Source: Tubiluchus corallicola | Lineage: Eukaryota; Priapulida; Priapulimorpha; Priapulimorphida; Tubiluchidae | Assembly (NCBI GenBank): GCA_030141605.1 | Contig: JAQGDQ010000009.1 | Coordinates: 403,001-467,000, forward strand | Reading direction: 5' to 3' | Length of the DNA stretch: 64,000 bases | In this document: in pieces, positions 44,346 to 58,489 of the stretch | Layout of the letters: every line of letters starts with the position of its first letter | Position numbering within the stretch: the stretch's first letter is position 1 | Notes under the pieces: generated by a model | Database searches by the model: none | The model's input: the letters and a program-made list of their open reading frames with translations, nothing else | Told to the model about the DNA's origin: nothing | Made by a program: the position numbers and the translations under genes

Positions 44346-46639
44346 ATCGTATTTGAACTAAAAAACAAGGTAAAAAGTTTTGCTGTCGTGTGTATTTATG
44401 TAATTTTCTTTTAGCTACTACAATTTTAAAGGAGAAAATTTCAGCAATCGTTATCGTCATGGTAGAATGAAACACATGTGGTTATGTCAGCCAGCAATTT
44501 TCGATGTTAAAATTATGGTTTGCAGCTCCGCCCACAAAAGTCACTTCTAAAATTATTCCATCAAAATCACATACAGGGCCTAGGTACACCTTGCTGAACT
44601 GCATTGTTTATTCTGTAATTGATAAAAAAACTACTGAACTATTCCCTGGGAATGTCCTTTTGAAAAAATAAATGCAAACTCAACTAAGCTTACGTCAGTA
44701 TGTATCTACTGCTTCTTGTTATACCTGTAGAGTATAATATACGCATCACAATTTTACCTGTATGCTGCTCGAATGGAATTTGATATGACATACTGAAATG
44801 AAGCCAGTATACATGCTTCCATGGCTTCAGCATGATTGATGAAAACGTTGCTTATCGTAGCCAAGATTGGTTGCATTAGATAACCATCAATCAAAAAGTA
44901 GACAACCTTATCTGATCAAATAATAAATGGACTTTGCTTGCTATTAGATGTTACGGTAGAAACACCTCAGTAGCCTTTGTTAAGAAAGATGAATCGATTA
45001 TCAAGTACCGACGTGGTAGACAATTAAATTCAATCTCTGTTCACACGTGTTAGTTACAATATCATATACGAGTATTTTTAAATATGCTGTTGATCTGTTT
45101 CAAATTTCAGAACTTTTTAAGAACAACCTTTTCGCATTCATTGTCACACATTTTGAATATCCAAACGCCGGGTAGTGAGCTGTTGCTCTGACAGACAGTG
45201 AAACAAAGACATAAGTTTAACTAACATCTAAATTTCATTTACTCGGCACAGTTATCTATTATCGTATAAATTAGTAAGATGGTCAATATTAAATTTTCGT
45301 TAAATGTGCAGCTAAGAGAATATTTAATTTGACCAAATATTGAAAAAGATAAAACCTCTTAACATATTCTAACTCAGCAATATAGCAGAAATTAGTATAT
45401 ACTTGTATATATTGGCAATAAAACAGCTAGCATTTATGACTTTTGAACACTGCTTGGCATAAAATTTCTTCGCATTTTGCGGAGGAATAAAAGTGAAAGT
45501 TGTATCTAATGCGCTGGTTTGTGTGCACTCTAATCTGTTTCATTTCCATTGGGAAGCCTCTTTTATCCTGTTTACCGAGTGATTCATCAGTCTAGCAATT
45601 CAATTCAGGCCTATTGATTCTCACTTGTTAGGCATTCAAATGCACGGACACAATTATTATGATCCCAGACTAGATAACACTTTCATGGCTTCACCAAGTG
45701 GTGACAAAAAATTATTGCTCCCCCCCCCCACTGTACGGTAGAAATCTAAAAGAAAGTGTAAAAACTGATAAAACCATTCAGAAACAGCATTTAATTTTGT
45801 TTAAGAACATGAACAGTACTAGTACTACCCAGACTAGTACTGCTATTATTCGCAGCTTAGAGAGTCATAAATTGCAGGGGGATCGAACTCACGTTTTTTC
45901 TCAATGAGAATGGTGATTTTGTTATTTTTTTATTTCTGACAATAACACGGCAAAAATGTAAAAAAACACATTAAACATAATACTATAATGATGAAAATAT
46001 TAAAAAATGGATCTAAGTCTACTTGCGATAACTTTTAAGTACAGTGGGGCTAGTACAAAGACAGAAGCTAAATAGGAATAAATATTTTTTTAATTTTAAA
46101 AAGTAATAATATTATGGTTAAAGTTTCCCACTATTTGTTATGGCTTTCGTATTGCAAAGTTCTGCTCTGCAATACTGATTCATCATCAGATCTATGGTTT
46201 CAATCTGTTTTAGTTTCACTGGCGCCAGACTAATGATTTTACCTTTTCGTTTGTTACAGCGTTGCGTCATATTAAACCATTGTAAATCTGAGCTGTTCGG
46301 CTTCAGAGTTTGCACACACAAAACAAAAGTATAGCATCAAACACTGTATATATTACGGCTGCTATAATAAAATAGTTATATAATTCTGTGTTTCAAGCTG
46401 TTGTTTAAAATGCTAGAGCATTGTAGGGAGTCTTTTGTTGGAATGTAATAAATATAGTTTTGAAAACAAAATTTCAGTAATAGTGTGTGTGAACTTACAA
46501 CTTACAGTGTGTAACTATATTTGTAAAATTAACTGAATATCATTAAGTATAATGTTTTGCCCAATTTTACACTATAGCTAAAAATAATTTAATTTGTGAA
46601 ATACTGAAAGTGAACGTGATTGTTTTTCGGAGAACGCCT
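44346..46639. other. AT-rich sequence without recognisable genes
   Basis: Only short chance frames. A B-box-like GAGTTCGATCCCC on the minus strand near 45880 sits next to CATTCTCATTGAG, a 13-mer also found at 54999; together they hint at another SINE family. A poly-C run lies at 45721. Confidence 0.5.
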
Positions 46640-47085
46640 GCTTCTCCGAAACGTGTTGCGCAAAGAATAGGTGCTGTACCTCTCAGTTCAGTCTGGTTCA
46701 GCTCAGTTCAGACGTAGCACTCATTTGTGATGAAATCGCATGATGACATAGCGGAAACCTTTGCATTTAAATTTTTAAACGCAAATTTGCCTAGTTTTTG
46801 TGTATCACATTGAATGTTGTACAGTAGCACTGTACTTCAATTTTCGGTTTCACAAACACGTGCAATGCGCTCGTGGACCGTTTGTACTGCTGAAAATTAT
46901 GATCAATTCTGACGTCATCAGTTACTGCGCTCGCTGACCGTTAATTAAGCTTTAACACTAATATTTAATTATCAGAAACATTTTCGCATTATATATGATA
47001 CTTTTTACTGTACTACGAGATAGAGCAGGATATGAAAGTCATCCTGTTTTCCTTTAAACTCTAAAATTTCAAGTTTACTCAGCTA
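46640..47085 (+). repeat. dispersed repeat family R1, copy 2
   Basis: The partner of the copy at 1790, in the same orientation: ATCACATTGAATGTTGTACAG, GTTAATTAAGC, GATACTTTTTACTGTACT, GTCATCCTGTTTTCCTTTAA. It is non-coding. Confidence 0.65.
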
Positions 47086-47307
47086 ACATTCAAAATAATT
47101 ACGAACTGAAATGACGTCAATTGAATATAATAACCTGCAGCCATGGATGTTATGCCAATGCGCTTTTAAAGCAACTGCAATAGTCAAGAGAGGAGCAAGA
47201 TGATACTGAAGCTGAGGAAAACATCTGCTTTGTGTAGTTGCCAATGGATACGGCTATCACTATCCTGTTTATCCTAGAAGAGCCACAGTAGTGCAGGTTG
47301 TAACTAT

Positions 47308-47391
47308 AATTTACATGAGCACATTTAGTGCATGTAATTTACATGAGCAAATTTAGTACATGTAATTTACATGAGCAAATTTAGTACAGGT
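47308..47391 (+). repeat. 28-bp tandem repeat, three copies
   Basis: The unit is TAATTTACATGAGCAAATTT followed by AGTACATG; copies 2 and 3 are nearly identical and copy 1 has two changes. Confidence 0.85.
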
Positions 47392-48049
47392 CATGCACTA
47401 AATAGATTTATATTTATTTATTCATTCATTAATGACGCTTAGCATGTTGGGTTTGTTTTACTGTTATCACTTAAACTCAGAAAAATATAACAAGGAAATT
47501 TGCAAAAAAACTGCAAATAGGAGCGTCTAAGTGTGAAATGATCACGACATCAAAGTAATTTTACTAATAACACGAGACGCTGATCACACTTTTGTTACTA
47601 AACCCTTCTAACAGTTTGCACGAACTTGAAATAAACCTAACTTCCCAAAGTGCTTCACTTTTCCTTTAATATGTATCATAGACGTATATCAGTTTCAAGA
47701 ATTGTTTGAAAATTTTATTACAGACAAACCTAAAAAGCTGCAGCGATAGGAATAGCTGCTAAAAAGTACTATGCACTAACTTCCCTCAGTTTTAAACACA
47801 TATCAGGTGTGGTCAAAAATGTACCAAAGTTTTCATAATGACATTATACGAAGAAAATAAGGGGGGGGGGGGAACCAGTTCAAAATCACAACATTGATGT
47901 TGCAGACGTTTACGTATAAACATTAAAAATACTTGGCCGTTCCCATTACAGAAGTTTCAAAACAACAATTCAAAACAATAAATGCTGGACTAAATTTCGT
48001 TTCACTATCGTTACAATGAAGCAGCAAGTGTTCTACGTATCCACTATTT

Positions 48050-48243
48050 TAACTGCAAACTTTCCTTTTACATGCAAAAGTTTTTCGGTCGTAACTTAAT
48101 GACCACTACTACTATAAACTTGTAACTTTCACATTCAAGCAAATGTAATATTAAGCTGTGAAGTTTAAACTTTGCAAAATACTCGCTTCTAATATTATTG
48201 TAGTCTAAATTTCGGTACATTTTTTTTGCGTCACCCAGTATAT
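48050..48243 (-). mobile_element. Tc1/mariner-type remnant, terminal piece
   Basis: It shares GGTCGTAACTTAA, ACTATAAACTTGTAACTTT and ACTCGCTTCTAATATTAT with the end of the 22000-22330 copy. On the minus strand it starts TACTGGGTGACGCAAAAAAA, a plausible terminal inverted repeat. No coding part is present. Confidence 0.55.
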
Positions 48244-51200
48244 GTATACGTCATATGATAGCTTAGCTAACTAAACTAAACTATAAATACAGACTGTTGC
48301 GTGCTCTCTGTAAAAGGCGTCATCACTACTCAACTTGTGGAATAAGAAAGAGGTCATATATATAGGGTGGTAAAAAAATCAAGAAATGACAGAAAAGTTA
48401 TCGCAAGTAGATATAAAAGTTTTTATGATTTTTTACCAATTTTCATCCCACGAGTTCGAAGAGCCAAGTTTTTGAAGAAAGAAGTTATGGCATTACTCTC
48501 CTTGAAAGGTTTCTGCAATCATAATGATCTCATTAATTAATGGCTACCACAGCTGCATTTTTAGGCAGCAATAACAAATAACGGCATTAAAAACGTGTTA
48601 TTTATAAAAAATTAAGTAACATGGTTTTGTCATTAATTATTTCGGTTTTCTCGTTACAAGTAAAAGGGGGGGGGTCAATAATTTCTTTATACCTTGTAGA
48701 TTAGTCAGTAATGAAGTAGCCGATGAAGCCTTGACTGGAAATTGTTCTTGTATCTGTATAAGGGAAGTAGTTGATTTGCTCTTATGCTTATTTAGAGAAT
48801 TAAATGTGCTTATTGTCCATGCATGCCAGTGGTTCAGTAATTTTCTGCATTGTTAGTCAGTGTTTGCTATTTCTTACAGGCCACATCGGAAAGCTGTAGT
48901 GTAGAATACAAATCAAGATGATCCAGTCAATGTAAAACCGAACTGACAAATGCAATTACTTTGTCTGGGTGAGGTACGCGCAGGGAAAATTCCAGAGAAC
49001 TGTCACTTAACTGGTTGATTCATCCAGCGTTGATGAGAAGGCTGTTGTTGCTAGTTCGGGGAATCTGGCAAAGCACCTTTACGGGTTCTTCGCAAGGTGT
49101 TAATGACACGGTCGCAACATCTGATATGCCCACTGCCTGAAAAAATCGCGATAAAATCCTTTGCTCTTTCCTGCTTGTCAAAAATTACTAAGTGGGCCAG
49201 TCGCAAATTTCGCAATTCATACAAACGAGAAGGAAATTGTGATACAATGAAAACTGTACTCAGAGTCTGTGGTTACAATTACGAATCAATTAATCACAAA
49301 GTACGAATTTAATAAAATTACGAATTCAAAATAATTGTAAACCATATTTTCAAGGCATAAAGATTCACTCTAAACATCAAGTGCCCATGCAGTGAATCGC
49401 TTTATTGCAAAATTTCATTTTTAGCTCTAATGTCCTCTCAGACAAGCAATGAAGAAGATGGGATTTACAGCTAATAAGTTTCTTCCCAAAAACCGCCACT
49501 AATACAAAACTGCGGGGAACTTGGAAAGCTAATTTGGGAAGCTGTAATCTGTTCAGACGCTGAATCAGAAAATTAACTGTTGTTGCGTTCATTTCCCCAC
49601 ACAGTGTACTTACAATGACACAACCCTTCTGGGACTATAGCGGGAAGCCACACACATATCCACACAAATGGTTAATGAGAAGTTATTAAAAGCATCATAA
49701 ACGCCAATATGTCTATCAACATTGGCCACATACAATTAATTTCAGATGGTCTTGCTCGGCTGGCCAATGATTACTGTAGAAAAGCAGTAATGTGAGTCAT
49801 GGATGCGCTAACTACTATGAATCCATTTAATAACGAAAAGAACGCTGTGAATCAGCAAGAAAAGATTCACAAAACGCGTTTGGGAACAGTTTCAATTATG
49901 CATATGCAAACACGTCTCAGCTTAGCTCAACTTATGCCCTGTGTGATATTTATATCGACGAAACTATCAGTTAAGAGAATTACATAATTAAAGTATTAAA
50001 ACTTAGTAAATGGTAAACAATTCAATTTAATTATTAACACACTCTCAACGAAAACGAGCGTTCTGATACGGAATTCGTTAAATAAATCACAGGTAACATC
50101 GCGCGGTACATTGTCAACTTCAAAGCTCGCCGCTTTTATTATTTATGCAACAACGTTTTCGTTTCGTATAGTAAAACAAATATTGATCCTTTCTGGACAA
50201 TGCTTTTAAAGTCTGGAAATGTTGTACTCTGATTCTCTCAATGGCAATTGAAACCTGTTCAGCGCTAACTCGAAGAGAAACGAACACAACAAAACGTCGC
50301 GCAATTTGAAGAATTCAAACTGTTTCGCAGAAACTTACCAAAATTGTAAACCCTCCTTGCCTCAACCTTACTACGCTGAAATCATGAACTAGCAAAGTGA
50401 CATTTGGTCATTATGCATAGCACTTGCATAGACCACAAAATTAAAAATTAATGCAAAAATAATGCTATTACATGTATTTCTACACGAACATGTACTTATT
50501 ATATACGTAACAACATTATTATCTATGCCTACTATATTATCAAATCTTCAAAACTAAATTTTCGGTTGTAATTGATCATTCTCACAATCTACAATAACGA
50601 GAAAAACTCAAAACCGGCAATTTAAATCAAAATTAACAGTCACCTATGAGTCATACAAGTTAAAACGTTTTATGGCGGCTTACTTACAACAACAATCACA
50701 GAGAACACAACACAAAACATGCCACATAATTCAAGCTCATAAAAAAGCAACACTTACATTCTGTACTGTTCAGCAGCAGAGTTTATATTCATTGTTTTTA
50801 CTTGTCACCTTTCAGAATGTATTAATAACGTTTCAGCTACTACTTCATTGCAACACTAATGAAGCAACCATCATCAATTTTACATTTCGCACCGGTCAGC
50901 CGCTCAGCAGCAAGACTTCTCACAGCATTACATAACGAATTAATAACAATCTCGCCGAAAAAACAAAGGCTGGATGCACAACAGGCCAAAGTTCAAACTA
51001 TTTTTCTAACAAACTCCAAGACAGTTGGAGAGCCCTGTCAGGACTATTCAACACCTATAGGAAGACTACTGCACACTGTTACACAGCACAAGCCTAACGT
51101 AATAGCAGCTGAAGCTGTATAGTATTGATTTGTCCAGCGTGAAGGAAACAGTGGGAATGCCACACGTTACTAAAGCTGCCTTTTGCAGTGAAAACCAACG

Positions 51201-51439
51201 TCAAGATTTCTGAACAAAGTTGAGAGAAATTGCGAAAACTATACTGCAGTTCTCATAAAATGAGCAAAAGAAAATATCATTACGCTGAAGCAATCAGCTG
51301 ACAATGGCAACGGCCAAATAACTGTTTGATTTCATGATATGACGAACTAAAGTTCATGACGGTTCAATGTATTCGAAATGAACTAAAAATTGCTTGTGTT
51401 AAAATTTGAATTTAAACAAATTGCTGCAGTTTTTTATAT
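48244..51439. other. AT-rich sequence without recognisable genes
   Basis: GGGTGGTAAAAAAATCAAG at 48365 resembles a mariner-type end but has no partner. Poly-G runs at 47864 and 48666. No exon could be supported. Confidence 0.5.
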
Positions 51440-51660
51440 GATGTAACACTACACTCTAACAATGTACAGCCGAGTGGTTTTGCACGTTTTGGCTCCTGAC
51501 TGCCTGAGTTCAATACCCGAGCTCTGTGTGGTTTCACTAGCCATTCTGCTTCTGGCTGTTTACCTCGTTGAGGGAGAACGTATGTTAATAAGCCAGGCTC
51601 AATCATCAACAGATCTCGTATGCTGAACTGTAGTGTATCCAATGTGCCAATGTGCACAGA
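51440..51660 (+). repeat. tRNA-derived SINE-like sequence
   Basis: CAGCCGAGTGG (A-box-like) at 51468 is followed about 40 bp later by GAGTTCAATACCC (B-box-like), the layout of a Ser/Leu-type tRNA head. A tRNA-unrelated body follows. It does not fold as a complete tRNA. Confidence 0.45.
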
Positions 51661-51801
51661 AAATATATACAGTTACTTAAGAAAACATAAAAACTGTAGT
51701 ATTCTTAAGTACGTTGCTAATGCTATGCTGATGAAACTATAAGTAAAAAGTTACTGATTCCAGTCTTCCAGAATTTATATATAGGTATTAATGTATATAT
51801 G

Positions 51802-52112
51802 TAGGGCCGGATTATGACCTTTTGGGGGCCCTAGGCTAACGAAATTATGGGGCCCTCTCAGATGGAGCCACACCTCACTCGCCTTGAGTATATTTTACTA
51901 GTGATGTAATTTAGCGATATTTACGTAACTTGAAGTAAACTTATATTTTGTTTGTCAATAAAAACATTCTTTAAGAATTAACACTATTTTACTATTTATT
52001 GCAAACCAAACTAGCACATAAATCAACAAAACAGATTTTTTACCAAATGTTACCAAAGTTTCAGGGTCCTAGGCTGCAGCCTATAACTAGTCTATAGGAT
52101 AATCCGGTCCTG
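51802..52112. mobile_element. short hAT-like MITE with AGGGCCGGATTAT ends
   Basis: The left end AGGGCCGGATTATG and the inverted right end AGGACCGGATTATC match at 12 of 14 bases. GGGGGCCCTAGGC lies inside the left end and GGGTCCTAGGC near the right end. The interior is AT-rich and non-coding. No convincing target duplication is seen. Confidence 0.65.
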
Positions 52113-52840
52113 CCGGGAGGATACTACTCTGATAAAGCGAATGTCTATGGGAGCGCATGCAAACATGCGTATCTGATTTTGCTATGAATTTATGACTGCA
52201 GCATCAGTTAACGTTAAAAATTCCCGGTCGTGGCTCAACGAAAATTTATCTTGTAGATTTTACATGCACGATAACCCACTGTGTTAATATTCATTCAAAG
52301 AAGGCAGTAAACTTCGTTTCCTAGTTCATCAACTTGTCACAAGCTAAAATTCTCTGAAAACGGCAGCAGTTTTCTCGAATGGAATGCCAACTGATGCTGT
52401 TTTGATAACTAAAATTGTAGAAAATGGATACTTGGGCAACCAAAGTCACGTATGCAGACACCGTCTTGGAATCAAAGTCAGACATGAGACGATACGTATA
52501 TATACTGTCTCATTCAACGAATGTTTAATCTTCCTATTCAGTATTTACACAATACATTACACAATGTGTTTAACGAATAAAACTACTCCGGTGAAGGACA
52601 ACTTAACTTGATGAATAAGTGTAGGCAAGATAAAGAGCACATAAGCTACGTAATACAGCTGCAAATTTACACGCGTGTTGAATGTAAAAATAATACAGTC
52701 TTGCATAATAGATGTATCTATTGTATAATTGTTCTTTTATGCTTAAAGTGTTGTTGTGATACCAACAGATGCTAATAATACAGTATTATACCATATCAAC
52801 ATAATACACAAGGGAAACGCAATGTTCACATAACGGCGCG

Positions 52841-53072
52841 TTCAAACTAGCGAGTTTTCTCGCCAAGTAACTCTTCGACAGTAAGGTCACTAGACACTCA
52901 CTTCTAATTTAAATCAGGAAGTGTCGAGAGCAACCCGAGGCGTTCACACTAAACAGTAAATCAACTTGTAGTAACTGTCGGAGAGTTTTTTGACAGTAAC
53001 TCACAAAACAGTTCACACTTGCCAGTCTGCTGTCAGAGAGAAAACTTGCGACAGAAAATTCGATAGTCTTAA
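52841..53072. mobile_element. MITE of the ACTAGCGAG family, copy 2
   Basis: Left end TTCAAACTAGCGAGTTTTCT; inverted right end TTAAGACTATCGAATTTTCT. It shares CTGTCGGAGAGTT, AGTAACTC and GTGTCGAGAG with copy 1. Confidence 0.7.
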
Positions 53073-56000
53073 TGCGCAGTAATCATTTTAATGGCAGCAT
53101 AATTAGTCTGGTGTTTAGCTGTTAATCGCAAAACTAATTAGCTAACTGAAACGCAAACGAATCAATGATGGTGACATGTTTGCTAAACAGGCAGCTTAAC
53201 AACTGCTTTTCAAAAATCACAAATAGATGCATTAATTGCCATTAAGCATCACAACTAAACAAATTAGTTAATTACCAATTACCTGCTGTAATTAGATTGT
53301 CCAGACTGTCCCATTTGTGTTGCGGGTTGGCCTGGTGATTGTGAAATTTTAAACATTAATTTACTAAACAGCTTTTTCATAGTACCAACAACAGCAAAAG
53401 ATTTAACCGGTCCAGTGTTTGAAATCTGTCTCTAGGCATAGTTGCTCTAGATAATGATCGTATTTGCTAAAATAAACTGAGATTATAAGTTTGGTGAACA
53501 ATCACTACAGTTTAACTCTTTCATCGGTGAAATCATAAAAAAACACACGATCAGAATAATTCTCAAGAGAATCCCACTAAGAGAGAATATCAACTACAGC
53601 CCAGCGCTTGACAACTATACCAAACACTAACCCATCAAGGCTTTCATCCAGTCAGATAGTGCAAGCATGTGCTATTTTGGGTTTGAATCCCTAGAAGCTG
53701 GGCATACCATTAAGCAGTGCTGCCGAATTTCACATGTGAAATCATTTGCCCCCCGAACCGTGTTCATTTCTCATTCTAGGCTTCGCACATAAAAGCTTTG
53801 CATGCGGATCCTATTAGGATACATTTACCCTCGAGTAAGCCCACTCTCAACCCCCTGGATTGTTTGACAGCAGGAATAGCTGTGAAACAGGGGGTGATGA
53901 GATTCCAAAGACGCCCTCATTGTACATTTGTCTTTATACAGTACAGCCAGCACATTCCTCAAATACCAGAGGTCACCAGAAAGATTTTCATACCCAGAGA
54001 GTCACAACAAAGATTAAATTCTTCACAATTACGCGAATGGCACAATATAATAAAAATACCAGAGTCAGCAAAATCTTCAAAGTGTCATTGAACAAGCAAA
54101 TGTACGTTCACAACAGCACTGATACAACAGTGAAAGATGACTTGAAAACTGTTCAGTTGTTGCTATTTTCTGCAAGAATTTACACAGGTATTCTAAATTC
54201 ACTATCTTGATAGGTAACAGCCAGGTGACTAAGGTCGCTTAATGACAGAGACAGGCTCCTCAGATGTAGGTTCATAATCAACTACTAAACTGCTGACTAA
54301 CTGATTACTTGCTTAACTGACCGACTGGTTGAGTGAGCCAACTGACCAATTGAGTGTTTTACTGGTTGAATGTAGACTGTTGTAGACTAACTGACCAACT
54401 ACCCATGGGTATTTGTCTCCTCAATGACACAGTTCGTTTCTGTCATCTCAAAATAATTCTCGGGCGTGCAGGGAAAACATCAAAACCCCGAGTTTCCTAG
54501 CATTTGATTTTATTGTGAATTTGATACCCAGATTTCACATTTGGCGGAGATATTTGAAAAACTTCGATTACAAAAACACAAAGAAATAGACAGCTGACAA
54601 TTTTTGACAAACTAACACGATTTTTTACTCTGAGCTCTGATTTACATTTAATAATCTTTAGACGCCGATACATTTATGAATTAGGATGCTCACACATATT
54701 AATGACTGGTGTTAAAATCCATGGCAAACTGTCAATAATTCCAATGATTCATTAAAAGAATATCTGCCTTAAGTTACCAACAGTAAATTATCAACCATTT
54801 GAGACGAGTGAACACGGTATGATCAGGATCGTTACTCGTCCCGGGCAATCTTATTCACCATGCATATTCTAACTACTCACCTGGTAGAAAGAGGACGCAT
54901 TCACAGCCAAACATGGCTAAGACACCTATGCCACTTCAGTGTCTCACCTTAAACTGTTAATCTTTATAATACCCTAGGTTCTGGCCTCACCACAAAGTCA
55001 TTCTCATTGAGTAGGCCGTGCCACGGAACACTGGATTCTGGTTTGCAGTTCGCCTAATTGTATATAAAGTGAAGTATTATCATGTTTTTTCGGGTGTCGA
55101 GTTTAAATGTACCCAGACAGTGACGACAAACACCTGAAACGTTATACACTTAACTGTTTTGTTATAATGCCATAACTCAAACTCCGGCAGCCAGCATACA
55201 ACTCCTCCAGAGCTGACTAGACTTAATAGCAATGTCCAACTAGCGAAGTCATCCAAGAGGCTGCACAATGTAGCCATGGCCCTGCAAATGCATGGAATTG
55301 TGATGGAGACATCATTCTGTTAGATCTTATATGCCAGTCATTGCACTAACCAACCAAAAGTGACGTCCAACCAAGATTAAAAACTCGATAAAAAGCATCT
55401 TTGCATTAAGGACATTTTTAAGGCCAGTGGTTATCAGTAGAAATCATATATCCATTAGACCATAATTCTCTGCTGTAGTTGAACGTGTGACAGACTTTTA
55501 AGTAACTCTAACACAATCACTAGAAGAACTTTGCTCATTGAATAAAGAAAATTGCTACAATAATGCCAGTTAACCTCATCGGCTTCTTATCCTAGAAATG
55601 CCAGATACAAACATTAGAGGGTAAATTAGTGAAATGGATGCCCAATGACCTGGACTCATGTACAATTTTCAACCCATGGAGTTACAGACTTACAGCAGTT
55701 GAATCAGTAAGTGAGAAGCTTTACAAAAGTGGTTACCTGGTATCTTTTCATTAATGATCTAAAAGTGAATGATGAGCAAGTCAATGAAAGAGTTAAACTT
55801 TTCAAAGTAGACCAAAAATTCATCAAGAATACTGGTAGATTTAAGTAAGGAAACAGACTTGTATTTTTAGATCATGCAGTTACATTTTGTTATGTATTGT
55901 TTCTAGCATAATCTTGTAAAATATTTTATATCTTGCCTGAGGTCTTTACATCAGCTTCGTTGTTGATCAAAAGTCACATTATATGTGAAAAATAATAAAT

Positions 56001-58489
56001 GCAAATATGTTTATAAAAAAGAGCAAGAGTTAATGTTTATGCGAAATCAGCAAATGCAGTGACAAGAAAACCATTGCAAAGAAGCAAAACTAATGCATTT
56101 CTTCAGTACATTCCAGACTACAGTTTTTGCCATATTCTCTTACTTTCATTAACACATTTCATATAACAGATTCGTTGGATTGCAATGAGCGTGTCTGAAA
56201 TAGTGACAACATGCGATCTTCTTTCATTTTCCCAAAGGATTTAAAATGATTGCACATGTTCATCTTCAGATCCAGTTCAATTTCGCAAATTTTGAGAAAC
56301 TGAGATGCTGCGTAATGATAAAGTCTAATGCATTCTGCGCCGTTGATTAGTACAAATATAAAAATGGAATATTGAATGTCATTTTCGTAAACCTTTCAAT
56401 GTATTTCAACTAAGAGATGCTGTTAATAAAGAAAAGGATAAAAGGACTTTTTTCACGAAATGTTGGAAACATTAAATAAAATATGATTATTGAAAAATTG
56501 AATGGGAATGTGTTATGTGCATTACAATGTCCTTGAATAATGTTACAATGCCAACATTTCAATTTGCAGGAGTATTAGAGCTACAGTGGAAAATATAATT
56601 ATCAATACCTATCAATAAATAGCACTTAATAATTAACAACAACAGTGAGTATAGCCATCTACTGAAAGGAAAGCTTTGTGTAACTACTTGAACTATTCAG
56701 AAAACCATTAATTATACATGTAAGCATAGGTGTGCTGTCATTAATCAATAAAAGTTAACAGAAATGTCACTCCTAAAACCTTATAATGGGGAATTGGTCC
56801 CACCAGGCGGCTGTCCATTTAAACACATTCTGAACAGGTAAGGCCTTATGGGTGGAGATACAGATGTAAATTTTAAGTCCTTCATTGCTATAGTAAAACA
56901 AACCTACTTCAACAATGCAGTAAGAAGAAAGATATTCTACCTGATCATAAAACTGCAACCCTTCTGCTGAAAATTCTAACATAGGTCACTCGGCTATTAA
57001 CGAATTACCTGTCAGTGTTACCTGCAAATCTGTGACTCCGACACACAGCTAACTCCAGTTCACATATATTTGTGCAGCACGGATTCTGAAATCTGTTAGA
57101 GTTTCGATATCCTCAGCGATAAATGTTTACGCTTTTATGTGTGAAATAAAAATATCTTACTCATTACAGAGTTGGACTTGTATGCCACAGTACCAAAAAT
57201 GTTGTCATGAATCGTGCAACCAGGAAAACAACTTGTTTTGTCTCCATAAAGTCCAAATCTATCTAGTATTGTATTCGGGTATTTCAAGGGCACATAATAG
57301 CTATTATACACGTAGACTGCTTAACAGGAACACAACAATTACAATGATTGCTGTTCACCCAACAAATTTACACCAAATTACCAACCAAGTGTACCATTAA
57401 AAACCCATTTCCCAACTGCATCCACAACGCTAGTCTGGCGTAACATAGTGGGAGTGAACAATAGAGAACAATAGGTGGTTGCACAATGGTAATTCTGAAT
57501 TGAACATTCACATGGTTAAAATCTTGTACTCCTTTATAGACAAGATCAGTATTTTTTCAACACATAAAATTTTTATTTAATTATGGCTCACCCAAACATC
57601 TGATACTGCTAATAAAAATAATCCAAAATGAAAAAAATGGATGGTTAATAAAATGAATTTTAGCCAATGTTTCTGAATGTCATCTCTGTAACATGCATAG
57701 AAAGTAATTCACTTTAAAAAAAAAACCTCAGAATAACAATCAAAATGGTGAACAGCTGAATCAAATGAGTTTTACAATGCAGGAGAATATTCAGTGAACA
57801 AGAAAGAGATCAGTCACCCAAAAACTAGAATACTGAGATTAGCATTAGTGATGAACTCAACTGTATAATAAATGGACCGATTTCTTTATTTACCTTATCA
57901 AGAATTCGACATAGTGAATCTCAATAAATTCAAGTAAAAACTTAAAAGCCTCAGGACAAACTGCATGTCACAGTAAGTCTTAATTTGCAAGATAACACAT
58001 AGAAGGCAGCACCTACTAGTTACACGAAAAAGTTTAAACTAAACCACTAATTGCAAGGTTCTGATTCATATTGCCACTGATTGTGGAATACTGGGTATTG
58101 TGACACAAACGACATGAAAAATTGAAATTCATTTTAAATTATGAAATATTTAACAAAGGGACATCAAAGCCCATTTTTATGAAGTCGGCACTGTGCAAGC
58201 CACTCCCGCAAAAAATTTTGAGTATAAATACATTTATAATCAACAATGCTCAAACATTCTATTTGGTGTTCGTTTGTTTATCTAACGCAAAGCCAGCAGT
58301 AGCTTTTCCTGAATTAAAGTTATAAGGTTATAGGCAGAGTATAATGGATGACGTCAGAACAATGGCTTTGCATCAGCAGTCTTCCAAGCGAAAATTGCCA
58401 AAAATAGAACATCTATTTAACTCATCACAGCTCCTCAGGGTAGAACCGTCCTAAAATACAGTCCATACCATCGTATAGCCCTATTCTTC
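53073..58489. other. AT-rich sequence without recognisable genes
   Basis: GGGTTTGAATCCC at 53677 is a B-box-like hint of SINE sequence. 54290-54400 is a low-complexity stretch of ACTGACTGG-type words. The longest frames (about 116 codons at 53860-54210) overlap in two phases and look like chance. Confidence 0.5.

Noticed and set aside
48360-48500. GGGTGGTAAAAAAATCAAG as a mariner end
   Set aside because: No inverted partner or TA duplication found; similarity to other copies too weak.
53798-54210. Overlapping 97- and 116-codon frames
   Set aside because: Two phases open over the same stretch, no splice context, no recognisable motif; compatible with chance.
55040-55280. 65-codon minus-strand frame with hydrophobic stretch
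   Set aside because: No splice signals fit and no homology recognised.
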